Shown in pieces: positions 8,974 through 18,300 of a stretch of 20,678 nt of DNA. Below the pieces are notes generated by a model. The model ran no database searches, was not told the DNA's origin, and saw only the letters and a list, made by a program, of their open reading frames with translations. Made by a program: the position numbers and the translations under genes. The stretch is from Botryllus schlosseri (lineage: Eukaryota; Chordata; Ascidiacea; Stolidobranchia; Styelidae), in contig ATSW01006868.1 of NCBI GenBank assembly GCA_000444245.1, positions 1 to 20,678 on the forward strand, written 5' to 3'. Numbering within the stretch: position 1 is the first letter of the stretch; each line of letters begins with the position of its first letter.

Positions 8974-8989
8974 GACTAGAACATGATTC

Positions 8990-9070
8990 GGCAATTGGGC
9001 ATTTGACGTTCCGCGGGCCAAATCCGGCCTGCGAAACGATTCTGAGCGGCCCACGAAAAGTTACTTGGAC
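8990..9070. mobile_element. fragment of another hAT end rich in GCGGGCC motifs
   Basis: Immediately beyond the preceding element, CCGCGGGCCAAATCCGGCCT and then GAGCGGCCCACG repeat the characteristic GC-rich subterminal motifs of GGCCCGCGGGCC-type hATs. No CAGNG terminus or duplication is visible, so it is a truncated remnant. The neighbouring insertion may have landed next to it by target preference or chance. Confidence 0.55.
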
Positions 9071-9892
9071 TAAAATATAAAACCTACTTTTCAATACTAA
9101 TGCATGAATGAAAATATAGGCTACATAAACGGAACCAGGAAATACGTTTACTTTGACATTTTTTTAGTAGTATATAGTATATTTATGTACCATAATTAGC
9201 CTACGTCGAATGCTTAATCCGTATTCCAAATAAAACCAATATTGCAAAGTATGCTGTGACAATTAAGGTCAAAATCACGATTTCCGCCAAGGACATCGAG
9301 ATATCCCAGATTTCCACATAGTGCAAACCTTGTTTGTTTCTATTGTTACATTACGAATTACTGGAAATGTGCTTTAAATTGTTAGGTCATATGTTTACAA
9401 ATATCAATGAATGTGCGTGAATAGCGGTCGCCGAAAAGCGACGTTGACTGAAGGCTGACATTTCAAGGTTTGGCGCTCTGACTATTTGTATACTGAAGTC
9501 ATTTTAGTTTGTGGTGAGCAGGTCTTTGTGTTTACAAATATAATTGGAGTCGGCATTGTGAGAAAAACGCAGTAAAATATAGACTCTCGGCCGAGAGAGC
9601 GTGTATTTCAGTACCCCTATCAGCGCAGCTCTCGAGACAAATAAGCTAACTATCAAGCTACACACCGCTCTCGACCAAGACCGGCCTTGTAGTATCCCAA
9701 AGACATTTTGGCGTCTGGAAAAAGTGTCTGATGGAGGTTAATGTAATTGAAATGAGTTAAGAATGTTTCATTCTTCGCATTGTTTTGAATGATGACCTTG
9801 AATATGTATATATAAATAATATTTTAGTAAATTAATCCTCACTTTCTCATTACCTAATCCTAACACCTCCACGGAGCAGCCTATATTTTAAC
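9071..9892. other. about 820 bp without a supported gene
   Basis: This is AT-rich anonymous sequence. A frame of about 41 codons ending near 9320 looks mildly coding-like but has no start or domain. A perfect 14-bp palindrome lies at 9584-9597. I saw no transposon termini. Confidence 0.3.
9584..9597. repeat. perfect 14-bp palindrome CTCTCGGCCGAGAG
   Basis: Each half reads CTCTCGG with no loop. It could be a dimeric protein binding site or simply chance. It is unusually GC-rich for its surroundings. Confidence 0.5.
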
Positions 9893-10040
9893 AATGTTAT
9901 TGTTTGTTGTTTGTGTTATTCATGTTGTTGGCCGACTACTATGCTCGTTTAAACCAGGTCAATTTTCTTAATTTTTATCCCGCAGCTGCCGACTTGTAGC
10001 ACGGCCCACTTCTAGCCGTTTTACAAGATACCGCCTACGT
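9893..10040 (-). repeat. second SINE copy (body and tail), minus strand, cut off by a hAT terminus
   Basis: Read on the minus strand, this matches 7055-7200: GAAGTGGGCCGTGCTACAAG is identical, followed by CGGCAG, then GAAAATTG and the conserved ATGAATAAC and CAAACAA tail. The match continues to about 10040, exactly where the hAT terminus CAGTGGTTCTC begins at 10041. The tRNA-like head expected beyond that point is not found downstream. Either the hAT inserted in the SINE and the other side was lost, or the SINE was already 5'-truncated at about that place. Confidence 0.85.
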
Positions 10041-10660
10041 CAGTGGTTCTCAACCTGTGGTACGCGTACAACTAGTGGTACCCGAAGGTCTTCCAGGTGG
10101 TACGTGAGTAGATTCTGTTTGTTTTTTTCGAGTGAAGGGATATTATTAGTTAATGTGCAAGTTGTTTTTGAGTTTTTTGAAGCCGTCGTTGTACCTTGAT
10201 GACCGATCCATTCCCTGTTGATCAATCCGACCTGCCTGTCGGGACTGGGGAGCAAGAAGAGCACACATATATCTAGGGTGAACAGACAGCAAAGACGAAA
10301 CACAAAGATTGTTATCAAAAAAAACTTGTGACTGAGCATGGCCTCCTCGTACTCGACGCTAGCTTCTCACTCTATTCACCAGCTGCTATTTTTCCCTTCT
10401 AGGTGGGAGTGCGAGCAAGGATTTTCATCCCTGATGACTATCAAGTCGAAGAGACGAAACTCACTTGTTGCGCTCATGCATGACTTTCGGCGCGCTGTGA
10501 GCAAACTTATGCCACGCATCGACCAGCTGGTGGAAAATTAACAAATGCAGCCATTGCTCTAAATAAATTGCCTTTCGTTGCTTGTTGTTATTTCATTATG
10601 TTGTTCTTCTTGTGACTCTTGGCGAACAATACAATTCCATGCACCCCATCAACCTCTAGG
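10041..10660 (+). mobile_element. internally deleted hAT element (ZBED5-like transposase family), right end not resolved
   Basis: The left terminus is CAGTGGTTCTCAACCTGTGG, followed by repeated GGTAC motifs (GTGGTACGCG, GTGGTACCCG, GTGGTACGTG), which are characteristic subterminal repeats of this hAT group. The likely target copy, GCCTACGT, is at 10033-10040. About 300 bp in, the sequence passes directly into the C-terminal part of a transposase gene and then an AATAAA at 10562-10567. Most of the gene is therefore missing. A right terminus could not be found with confidence; a weak candidate lies near 10655. This is a deletion derivative of an autonomous element, the kind of intermediate that gives rise to MITEs. 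Confidence 0.8.
10338..10541 (+). pseudogene. hAT transposase fragment, C-terminal hATC dimerisation region (ZBED5/FAM200-like)
   Basis: The 67-residue frame contains CEQGFSSLMTIKSKRRNSL followed by a histidine-aspartate helix and MPRIDQL. This is the classic end of ZBED5-, FAM200- and SCAND3-type hAT transposases (C-E-x-G-F-S-x-L-x-x-I-K-x-K-x-R-x-x-L, then a conserved P-R-I). The region forms the hydrophobic dimerisation surface. The family's BED zinc finger, the catalytic RNase H-like core and most of the protein are absent. A stop falls a few codons before the usual end: after it the same frame still reads QMQPLL, like the family's KKQAQP tail. An AATAAA follows. The ATG at 10338 is unlikely to be the original start. 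It is the only recognisable protein domain in the window. Confidence 0.85.
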
Positions 10661-10736
10661 GATTGTATGGGGATTTTGAGCGAGAACGGCATCAAGGTAT
10701 ATCACTAACTATATATATATCCAAGTGTAATATATC

Positions 10737-11992
10737 CAGAGGTGGTCAGTAACGAAGTACTTCTACTTTTTGAAGTACTCAATTAGTTTTCCGCTACTTG
10801 GGTACTTACTCAATTAGCTCTAATTCCCCGCTACTTCTACTTCTACTTGGTAATATTTTGTGATATACTTTCCTACTTTTCGCTATGTTCAGTTTGTCGA
10901 GTAGAAGTAGAGTAATCCTCCAATCAGAAAGATTGCCTGAGGAATTTCGGAGCTGTTTTCACGGGAGTATCAGCATTTCATTTTCATAAAAGTTGAGTGA
11001 AGCCCATAATTTTCGTCGCGCTTCGCGCACAATAGACTGATATGATTTCACGAACGTATCGGTGAATACCATAGCGGGTTGCGTGGTTCCGTTCACACCG
11101 CATTGTCGCCCATATGAAATATTTCATCACGGTAAATATGGCCCATCATATCGTTAGAAACTACCATATCGCAATCTAGCATTTACCTATCATATCGTAA
11201 TATAGCAGCCCATGGCGTGTACTAATCTGGGAGAGTGGACTCTGACTTTATCTTATAGCTTTACACCGGTTTTAGCAGACTACTGTTGAAACTTTCTAGA
11301 CAAAAGACATGAAATATATTTTCCGGTTTTTAGAAGTGGTATATATATTTCTCTTTCAATTCCCAGTATCATAATTCGAGTTGTAATTAGTTTTAGTTCG
11401 TTTGTCTGGAGAACATACATATTGAGGTATAAAAGCAAGTGTAGTAATGCCTCTATATTACAAAAATAGAGCTACACTATATAGCATTTTTACGATCAGC
11501 CATATTTTTTATTAACGTTTACTAATCGCGCAAAGTGTTAACACCGTATCCGACACCACTTCTCCGTGTTGCTCTTCGACGGATTCACGAGCCTTATAAT
11601 ATGGGGGAGGGCGCCAATCGCGCCATACCATGATATTTTCTAAATCGGGATGTTCGAGTAAACAGGTGATTAGAATCGCATTGGCCTATCATTGCTATCA
11701 ATTTCATTCCGTGATGCGGACGCATGCTTGGGCTGTCAAAAATGTATACCTCCTGGGATGCTTCAACGTGAATCAAGCTCAACAGCTGCACCTTTCGCAT
11801 AGCTCGATTCACAGCTTTTGACAGTCTATCAATGCGAGCAAATCACGATCTTTTTCAAAACTATACTTACTTACTTGAGTAGATGTAAAGTCAGTCAATT
11901 CTACTACTACTTCGAATAGTTTTAGGCTGCTTTTAAAAGGACAATTTCTATTACTACTTGAGTAGCTTTGTTGCCCACTTTGACGACCTCTG
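10737..11992. mobile_element. non-autonomous hAT element, CAGAGGTGGTC type, copy A
   Basis: The left terminus is CAGAGGTGGTCAGTAACGAA and the right terminus is an imperfect inverted copy ending GACGACCTCTG. The flanking duplication is AATATATC at 10729-10736 and GATATATC at 11993-12000 (7 of 8). The arms are packed with GTAGAAGTAG/CTACTTCTAC subterminal repeats. It is homologous along its length to copy B at 15608-17416 and lacks the 517-bp element present there, so it shows the empty site near 11370. The interior includes a hairpin-prone CGCGCTTCGCGCG-like sequence near 11018. Open frames inside it are chance. Confidence 0.94.
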
Positions 11993-12000
11993 GATATATC

Positions 12001-12323
12001 CGGTATAACAATGCTATAAAATGAATGAAATTGTCGAGAAGTCATAATACTCCTCCTTCATCCCTGATTTAATATTGGTAGCAGCACATCAACCCTAGTT
12101 CGCACCGTTTCACGCTGCGTACAGCACCACACCTACACAAAACCGCAGTCACAAGAATAACTTTCGTCGAGATCTGTCGCCCAGAATACAATTAGAAATA
12201 CAAATAACAGGTTCCACGAAAAAGTCCCTCGTTAAGGATAAATTACTGCCTAAATCCAGCAATTCCACTTCCTGCACATAGGTTACTGTAGCTTTTTGCC
12301 ACCCGGTCCGATTGTAAACACAT
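12001..12323. other. about 320 bp without a supported gene
   Basis: This is spacer between two hAT elements. A short minus-strand frame (about 33 codons, near 12130-12230) reads like a hydrophobic stretch followed by YSCDCG, reminiscent of an EGF module, but it has no start and is too short to call. Confidence 0.3.
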
Positions 12324-13282
12324 TAAGGATGGTGTGGACCCCTGAAAGGTTCAGGTTCGTGTGAACGCAACCTTTTTGAAAGGTTCTGTGTGAACGCGAA
12401 CGTGAGCCTTATGACGTCAGGTGACGTAATATTGCTAATTCCAACCCCACATTTCAGTGAAATGATATAATAATGTACACAATGCCTAGCGACGACTCAG
12501 GTCATATTCGGCCACAATGCTGAAGTACATGCTGACTTCGCCAAATGTATCAACTGGAGCAATCAAATGCTGTATATATTCCATAAAATCAATATCTTCC
12601 GTCGCTTTGCCAACAATTTCGACGGAGACTTACAAGGGAATAAAAGCTTACGCCGTAACGGTGTAGGCCAGACCGGACAATGACGCCGTCTGATATTGCA
12701 GATATATGTTGAGCAGAGTGTAAAACTAGTTTCTATACTAGCTACCTATATTACCCCATAAACAAGTTATACCGTAACCAACACCCCAATCGCACGGATT
12801 TGATTTTTATGATACAATAGACATATCAAATCAAGATTTTTCACATTAGACAACAATGTATTATTTATATCAATTTCATTGATTGGCTGAAGAAACATCA
12901 TTCGTTGACTATACCTACATGAAGTGTATTTCGTTCTTGATGGTGCACGATTGCGGGTCAAGCTCACAGCAGAGAGTCACTAAATATTGATAAAAGTAAA
13001 GCTGAATACTTCGAGTAAACTTTTGTAACAACGCCTGTAAATCTTTGAGATCGGCAAGGTACATGCACGTTCAGTGTTGATTTTGTATGCTGCCAGCGCC
13101 ATGCATAGAGTGGCCTGAAGTTGAAATGCAAAGAATTACAGTCAATGATGTTATGATGACGTGAAAATTGTAATATAGAAAAGGTTCACAATGCAGAACC
13201 TACCAAGGTTCGTTTGTGAACGTGAACCTCAGAGGTTCACACACAGAACGCGAACGTGAAACTCACGTTCACACCATCCTTG
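12324..13282. mobile_element. non-autonomous hAT element, YAAGGATGGTGTG type
   Basis: The left end reads TAAGGATGGTGTGGACC and the right end, on the opposite strand, CAAGGATGGTGTGAACG. Both fit YARNG. The flanking duplication is AAACACAT at 12316-12323 and AATCACAT at 13283-13290 (7 of 8). Both arms contain repeated GGTTC, GTGAACG and GCGAACGTGA motifs in inverted arrangement, which probably represent transposase binding sites. The 959-bp core has no coding frame. The family was not recognised by name; placement in hAT rests on the terminus and the duplication length. Confidence 0.88.
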
Positions 13283-13312
13283 AATCACATCGTGTCGTCT
13301 TGTGGATCAGCC

Positions 13313-13340
13313 CTAGTGAAAAGAAAAATCTTTTCACTAG
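13313..13340. repeat. perfect 11-bp inverted repeat with 6-nt loop
   Basis: CTAGTGAAAAG at 13313-13323, AAAAAT loop, CTTTTCACTAG at 13330-13340. It lies about 30 bp outside the preceding hAT element, so it is not part of its terminus. It could fold into a stable hairpin in RNA or DNA. No following uracil run or gene suggests a role. Confidence 0.7.
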
Positions 13341-14053
13341 CAATGGGCCTACCTGCTTATTATATACGTCGTGCAACAATTTTCATACAAAATATATATT
13401 TCTTCGAACACTCAGGTAGAAATAATACTGAAATTTTACTCGGATACGAGCGAAAGCAGCTATACTTCAAGCGAAGACTAAAGCTATATTCTGGAAAAAA
13501 ATGAAAAGTTTGAAGAATGCCCACGTGTGCCATTTTAAAAGGTAGTTTAAGACTATATACCATTTGTATATGAACAGTGTGCAATGAATTTCAAAATTTC
13601 AAGATGCATATCGTTACTATCATGGAATAAAAACTGGTGCCGGAAATATATCCGATTTGAAAACTAAATATCCCATGACCGAGATCCAGAAATTGATTTA
13701 TGTTGCACTGAATGGGACAAAGTTGTTAAAATTTAATTCCTAGTTTCCCAAATTTACAAAGTTCAGAATGTGCTAAATTAAAAGTGACTTTTTGCATTTC
13801 CAATTTGCTCACTGATTCCAGTACAACTCCGTAAGCTGAGGAATTTGTATTACCGTGTAACCGCCATTTGTAACATGGGTGATTTATTCTATTCTGATAT
13901 TTGGTCGTCTTACCATACTCTGTTTAAATTGTGTTGCTGTGGAACCGCGACTCGTGACCTCAGTGTCTTACCCCTTTCTTCTTTTTGATCGTTATTTCAT
14001 ATGACCTCCTTTCGTAGTATATAATGTGAATTTCATTCACCGTCGTGCAAAAG
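13341..14053. other. about 700 bp without a supported gene
   Basis: This is AT-rich anonymous sequence with short overlapping frames only. The last 150 bp before 14054 may belong to the retroelement whose tail follows, but I found no second copy to show this. Confidence 0.3.
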
Positions 14054-14094
14054 GCCGCCAGGCGACAAACGGCAAATTAACAACAACAACAAAG
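14054..14094 (+). repeat. LINE/SINE-like 3' tail
   Basis: GCCAGGCGACAAACGGCAAA is followed by a (CAA)n run. The order of motifs, with CGACAAACG then a CA-AAT core then an AAC-rich tail, matches the tails of the SINE copies ending near 7200 and 9893. This suggests a shared LINE-type 3' end used for reverse transcription. Where the element starts upstream is unknown. Confidence 0.5.
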
Positions 14095-14135
14095 TTCAAG
14101 AATGGTGTAGCAGGGAACATGGAAGCAGTCTAAAG

Positions 14136-14655
14136 CAAAGGTGGTCTATTATTTAGAAGTAAAAATAGAGCAGTAGATTTCTGCTCAATTATAAGCGGAA
14201 CGCTATCTATTTTCGTTACACTTTAAAACTAATTCAAGTAGTAGTGGGAAATGAAGATCTGAAGAGTCCCAAGTAATTGTTTTCAATAGGTAGATTTGGT
14301 CGGGGGTCGGCATAATTTTAGCGGTTAATCGAAGATGGCTATACTTTCGTAACCGCGGGGTGCATTTATGTCTAATCGTCCTACAAAAATGTGCAATTAT
14401 TGTGATTGGAGCGAGATTAGATTAGATCTATTATAGATCAGTTGTTATCACAATATCATTCGTAAAAGAGATGCAAACATATTCTAAAGCTATCCTCCAC
14501 TTAACGAAATCCAAATAGTAAAACATAAATAGTTTTGCTTATAAAATTGCTGATTAGAAGTCGAAGTAGTCAAAAAACATGACGTGTTGTAAGTAGTACA
14601 ATAGCGAAAACCTATTCCGAAATAAAGATGAAGTACTATACGTTACTGCCCACTG
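14136..14655. mobile_element. degenerate third copy of the CAGAGGTGGTC hAT family, opposite orientation, internally deleted
   Basis: The right end, on the opposite strand, reads CAGTGGGCAGTAACGTATAG, close to the CAGAGGTGGTCAGTAACGAA left end of copies A and B. The left end CAAAGGTGGTC resembles their right terminus, and nearby AAAACTAATTCAAGTAGTAG matches AAAACTACTTGAAGTAGAAG of copy B. At about 520 bp it is less than half the length of copies A and B. No target duplication could be matched. It therefore appears to be an older, shrunken relative. A perfect palindrome GATCTAT-T-ATAGATC lies inside it at 14425-14439. Confidence 0.65.
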
Positions 14656-14828
14656 AACAGTGACCGTATCTGACCTTATGTCGATACAACTGTGCTAACC
14701 AGTTCATAAAGAATGTGGGAAGGAAACTTAATTGCGTGAATGAAACGGGTAATCGAAAAATTTGTAATCTTTACTGAGAACTAGCTACGAGCGTAGACTC
14801 TCCGTATGACATAGTTTACCAAGTCAAA
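14656..14828. other. short spacer, nothing supported
   Basis: This is anonymous AT-rich sequence between the degenerate hAT copy and the coding-like stretch that follows. Confidence 0.3.
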
Positions 14829-15115
14829 TCATATCGAAAATTGTCGCGTTGGATAACTCGCTTCACTAATATCTCTTGCCCGTTCACTCGAATGCGTGAT
14901 TCCGAACATATGGAAAGGTGCGAATCGATTGAAGTACCTCGCATTGGCCGTTTGGAAGTCAATATGGCGTGAGAAATGACAGCGGGATTGGACGGGCACG
15001 CTCCCTTCCATCGTCATCTTCCGTGCGATACCATCGACAATGTTGATAGGAAAACAAATTTCTTCAGTCGGTGACGTGTCAGGCAAAAATACGCTTTTGG
15101 TGTTGGCCCATAGGA
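14829..15115 (-). other. coding-like open stretch on the minus strand, unidentified, cut by a hAT end
   Basis: The minus-strand frame is open to a TGA at 14829. Its first 17 codons lie inside the hAT end at 15116 and cannot be native. The remaining 94 codons have a natural residue mix, with TSPTEEICFPINIVDGIARK early and FNRFAPFHMFGITHSSERA later, and slightly GC-enriched third positions. It could be a terminal exon interrupted or flanked by the transposon, or a decayed gene. No family is recognised and no splice site was confirmed, because the sequence beyond 15115 has been replaced by the transposon end. Confidence 0.25.
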
Positions 15116-15300
15116 CAGTGGTTCTCAATCTTTTTGTCTTCGTGGATCTCTTTTGCACCATCACGGACCCCCGCTAACCACCATCAAGTTTTAGTTTATA
15201 TTTATCTCAATTATCGTGCATCCATCATCTGCCTTGCACAAATACTAACTGTATTGTAGTGATAAACGGAAATAAAATGATTTTTCTTGAAAATAATATC
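15116..15300. mobile_element. hAT left end, CAGTGGTTCTCAATC type, right end not found
   Basis: CAGTGGTTCTCAATCTTTTT followed by GTCTTC closely matches the first 24 bp of the 3987 element, which reads CAGTGGTTCCCAACCTTTTT then GTCTTC, so the two belong to related families. The likely target copy is CCATAGGA at 15108-15115, centred on TA. The next 50 bp carry CACGGACCCCC-like subterminal sequence typical of such ends. No inverted terminus or second CCATAGGA appears before the next element at 15608, so the element is truncated or its right end has diverged. The stated end is a rough estimate. Confidence 0.75.
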
Positions 15301-15307
15301 ATACTAT

Positions 15308-15508
15308 TTATGTAGAAATTGGTAAAACATTTATTATTTCAAAGCGAATTCCGTAGCGGTATCTCTTGAAATATGCGGCCGAGTCTCGAAAAGCCTCGCC
15401 GTCGATTTGACGTGAACGAGTGCCGAAAATACATTTCGACAGATATGATGGTGTCGAGTGGGATATAACATGTAACGATTCCGACGCCACCTTCGGGTAT
15501 GGTCGCAA
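15308..15508 (-). other. coding-like open stretch on the minus strand, unidentified
   Basis: Three minus-strand frames overlap here. The one at 15308-15508 reads most naturally, with SRQIDGEAFRDSAAYFKRYR in its second half, and an ATG at 15508. It lies on the same strand as the stretch at 14829-15115, on the other side of the hAT end at 15116, so both might be pieces of one native gene. Other frames are open over the same DNA, which weakens the case. No domain is recognised. Confidence 0.2.
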
Positions 15509-15607
15509 ATCGCAACATATATGGCACCAAAATTGAGAAGCAGATTTTTAATGAACATGTAATGTCCAGCCTATATGGTCATTTCTATCTAGCAACTCAT
15601 CATGAAG

Positions 15608-17416
15608 CAGAGGTGGTCAGTAACGAAGTACTTCTACTTTTTCGAAGTACTCAAGTAGTTTCCTCTACGTCTGGTACTTACTCAAGTATATCTGATTTTC
15701 ACTACTTCTCCTTCGTAATATTTTGTGATCTACTTACTTACTTTTCGCTATTTTCAGTTTGTCAAGTAGAAGTAGGTCAATCTTCCAATTAGGAAGATAG
15801 CCTGAGGAATTTCGGGGCTGTTTTCACGGAGTATTAACATTTAATTTTTATAAAAGTTGAGTAAAGTCAAGAATTTTCGTCGCGCTTGGCGCGCAGTGGA
15901 TACGGAGTGACCAGTGTGATTTCACGAAAGTATCAGTGACTATAATTTAGGTCACGGTTTGGCGTGGTTCCGTTTACACCCCATTGTCGCCCTTCGCCCA
16001 TATGAAATATTTCATCACGGTATATATGGCTCATCATCACGTTTGAAACTGATGTTTCGCAATCTAGCATTTACTTGTCATAGCGTAATCTAGCATGTCC
16101 ATGTCCATGGCGTGTCCTAATGTGGAAAAGTGGACTTTGACAATTTTTTTTAGTTTTAAAGCTGTTTTAGCACACCGCCTTTGAAACATTCTGGACGAAA
16201 GGCATGAAATACATGTTCCACTTTTAGGAGTAGTATTTATATTTTACTTTTAATTCCCACTATCATATACTTTTAGGGCTGGGCACAATGATTCGAGTAC
16301 TCGAATCTGAATCGAGTATTAATTTTAATGATTCGAGTCGAGTAGTAAAATACGATTTTTCGAGTACTGAAATTATACGCTCCTGGCAACTGAAAGTTAA
16401 TTTATCAACGAGAATGATAGTTTTGATACTAATTTTCACTGCTGAAGCCTTGAAACCTTGATCGGCGGTATCGTAGCATACGAAACATATAATACAAAGC
16501 TANGAAGGTTACTGGANGTAGCNCATTTCCGAAGTCATGATTATCCCACAACCATTGTCACCAAGTGAAATGAAATCGGTATGGTNGAAAAACTACCANA
16601 GTATCATTTATGAGATGGATANCAGGCANTATATNCTCTGTGGTGNCATAAACGGTACANATNTNAACTTTGACGTATTNCATCCTNTTATGACGTCATA
16701 ATGGGTGATACTCGATTACTCGACTCGACTCGAAGCATATTACGTGATTCAGAATCGAATCACTAAGGTACTCGATTTTGCCCAGCCCTATATACTTTGA
16801 GTTATAATTAATATCAGTTCTTTGGTCTGGATAACATACATGTTGAAGTATAAAAGCAAGTGTAGTAATGCCTTTAATTTCCGGAAATAAGCTACACAAT
16901 ATGGCATTTTTACGGTCCACCATATTTTTTATTAACGTTTACTAATCGCGCCAAGTGCTTACACCGTATCCTTTACAACTTATCCGTATTGCTCTTCGAC
17001 TAAACTACGGGCTTTATAATATGGAGGATGGCGCCGTACCATGCTATTTTCTAAAACGCGCTGTTCGAGAAAACAGAGGATTAGTATCGCATTTCCATAT
17101 CAATACTATCATGATGTGGATGAATGCTTATGCTATCGAAAATTGGATACATGTTGGTATGCAACAAGATGAATCAAGCTCGTCACCTTTCGCATAGCTC
17201 AATTTGCACCTTTTTACAATCCATGTGAACGAATTAGGACGTTCGCACAACTGCTTACTTACTTGAGTACTTTGAAAGTCAGTCAATTCTACTTCTACTT
17301 CAAGTAGTTTTACGTTGCTTTTAGAACAAGTACTTCTACTCGTACTTGAGTAGATTTTTGCGTCGCTACTTCTACTTCTACTTGAGTAGCTTTCGTGACT
17401 ACTTTGACCACCTCTG
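15608..17416. mobile_element. non-autonomous hAT element, CAGAGGTGGTC type, copy B, carrying a nested element
   Basis: The left terminus is CAGAGGTGGTCAGTAACGAA and the right terminus ends TTGACCACCTCTG. A perfect 8-bp duplication TCATGAAG flanks it at 15600-15607 and 17417-17424. Without the nested element it would be about 1284 bp, close to copy A at 1256 bp, and the two align throughout. Subterminal CTACTTCTACTTGAGTA-type repeats fill both arms and probably bind transposase. No coding frame is present. Its perfect duplication suggests it is younger than copy A. Confidence 0.96.
16274..16790. mobile_element. hAT MITE, TAGGGCTGGGCA type, nested in copy B
   Basis: Both termini share TAGGGCTGGGCA, and a perfect duplication TATACTTT flanks the element at 16266-16273 and 16791-16798. 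The arms hold ATTCGAGTACTCGAAT and CTCGACTCGACTCGA subterminal repeats. Copy A shows the uninterrupted sequence at the equivalent place, so insertion is directly demonstrated. All 14 ambiguous bases of the window fall in its core at 16503-16687, probably reflecting a consensus made from mixed reads of a high-copy repeat. It is among the most recent insertions here. Confidence 0.96.
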
Positions 17417-17424
17417 TCATGAAG

Positions 17425-18169
17425 GTATTCTGGAATAGCGGTTATGTATATCACAGGAGAATACGGATTTTGCAATCAATTTTTTTCCAAAACCCAAACA
17501 AAACATTTCTAAACAGCAATATGTATATTAGGCTATTGGCAAGTAAAATGAGTTTGCACAGTAGCTGAGTAGAATGTTTCGTCTTAGGTGGCCATTCTGT
17601 TTATGTGGGTGTCGAAGCTTAAGCAATTATGGAGCGAAACTGTCTCGTGATTTTTCTAATTGGAAAAAAATACAAATTAGGTTATCAACCATTTTGCAAA
17701 TTTGGAGGTTTCGCGGACTCCCGGTTGATAACCACCGGTGTAGGAGAACTGCTTGGTGGCAATTATAGGAACGCAGCATGAGATCGATTGTTTCAAATGA
17801 GATCGGGAAGGAATCGATATATGCTCTCAGTCAAGTTTAGATTTACAAATAACATAATCAGTCCTACCCTAAATTTACCAGAGTTGGTAAAAGTGGCCAT
17901 AATTTGTACACAAGTAGAAGTATTGCTTTCAAGACTACATTCAATTTATTAACTCAACGACTTTTCGTGTGCTCGTTATCAAGAGTTGAAGGCACAATAA
18001 GAAGTGCATAGAAAGAGATTCAAACGAAAACAAAATATTCCTGTGGCGAATGGAGACAAAGTCTTTCGTCCTACCACGATTTTATAAAATTTGCCAAGTT
18101 ATTTCTTCATGCACTCCGGCACTCATTGATGGTTTTATTTCTTTTTACAGAATTATATGGGCATAAAAT
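17425..18169. other. about 745 bp without a supported gene
   Basis: This is AT-rich anonymous sequence with one small 64-codon frame at 17574-17768 that has no recognisable domain. A CAGAG start near 17879 was tested as a partner for the end at 18300 and does not match. Confidence 0.3.
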
Positions 18170-18300
18170 GTAGCTTTTTTAGCTTCAATAGGATTAGGAT
18201 TTGAATATACAAAAGTTTTGGATTATACTATGGATTAGGATTTGATGCTTCGGATTTGGATTGGATTAGGACATAGAAATTTCAAATCCGCTCATCTCTG
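18170..18300. mobile_element. hAT right end, CAGAGATGAGCGG type, left end not found
   Basis: On the minus strand from 18300 the sequence reads CAGAGATGAGCGGATTTG, which fits YARNG. It is followed by repeated AATCCAAATCC/CCTAATCC subterminal units. These recur at least six times, as is usual in hAT arms. No matching left terminus was found within about 900 bp, so it is a truncated element or a solo end. Confidence 0.65.

Noticed and set aside
10620-10670. AACCTCTAGGG as right terminus of the 10041 element
   Set aside because: It does not pair with the left terminus and no GCCTACGT follows.
12131-12232. Minus-strand hydrophobic stretch followed by YSCDCG (EGF-like)
   Set aside because: It is about 33 codons with no methionine and only two cysteines of a module. 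Too little to support.
17879-18300. CAGAGTTGG at 17879 as left end of the element ending at 18300
   Set aside because: The flanking octamers AAATTTAC and CTGAGTGC do not match and the inverted repeat is poor.
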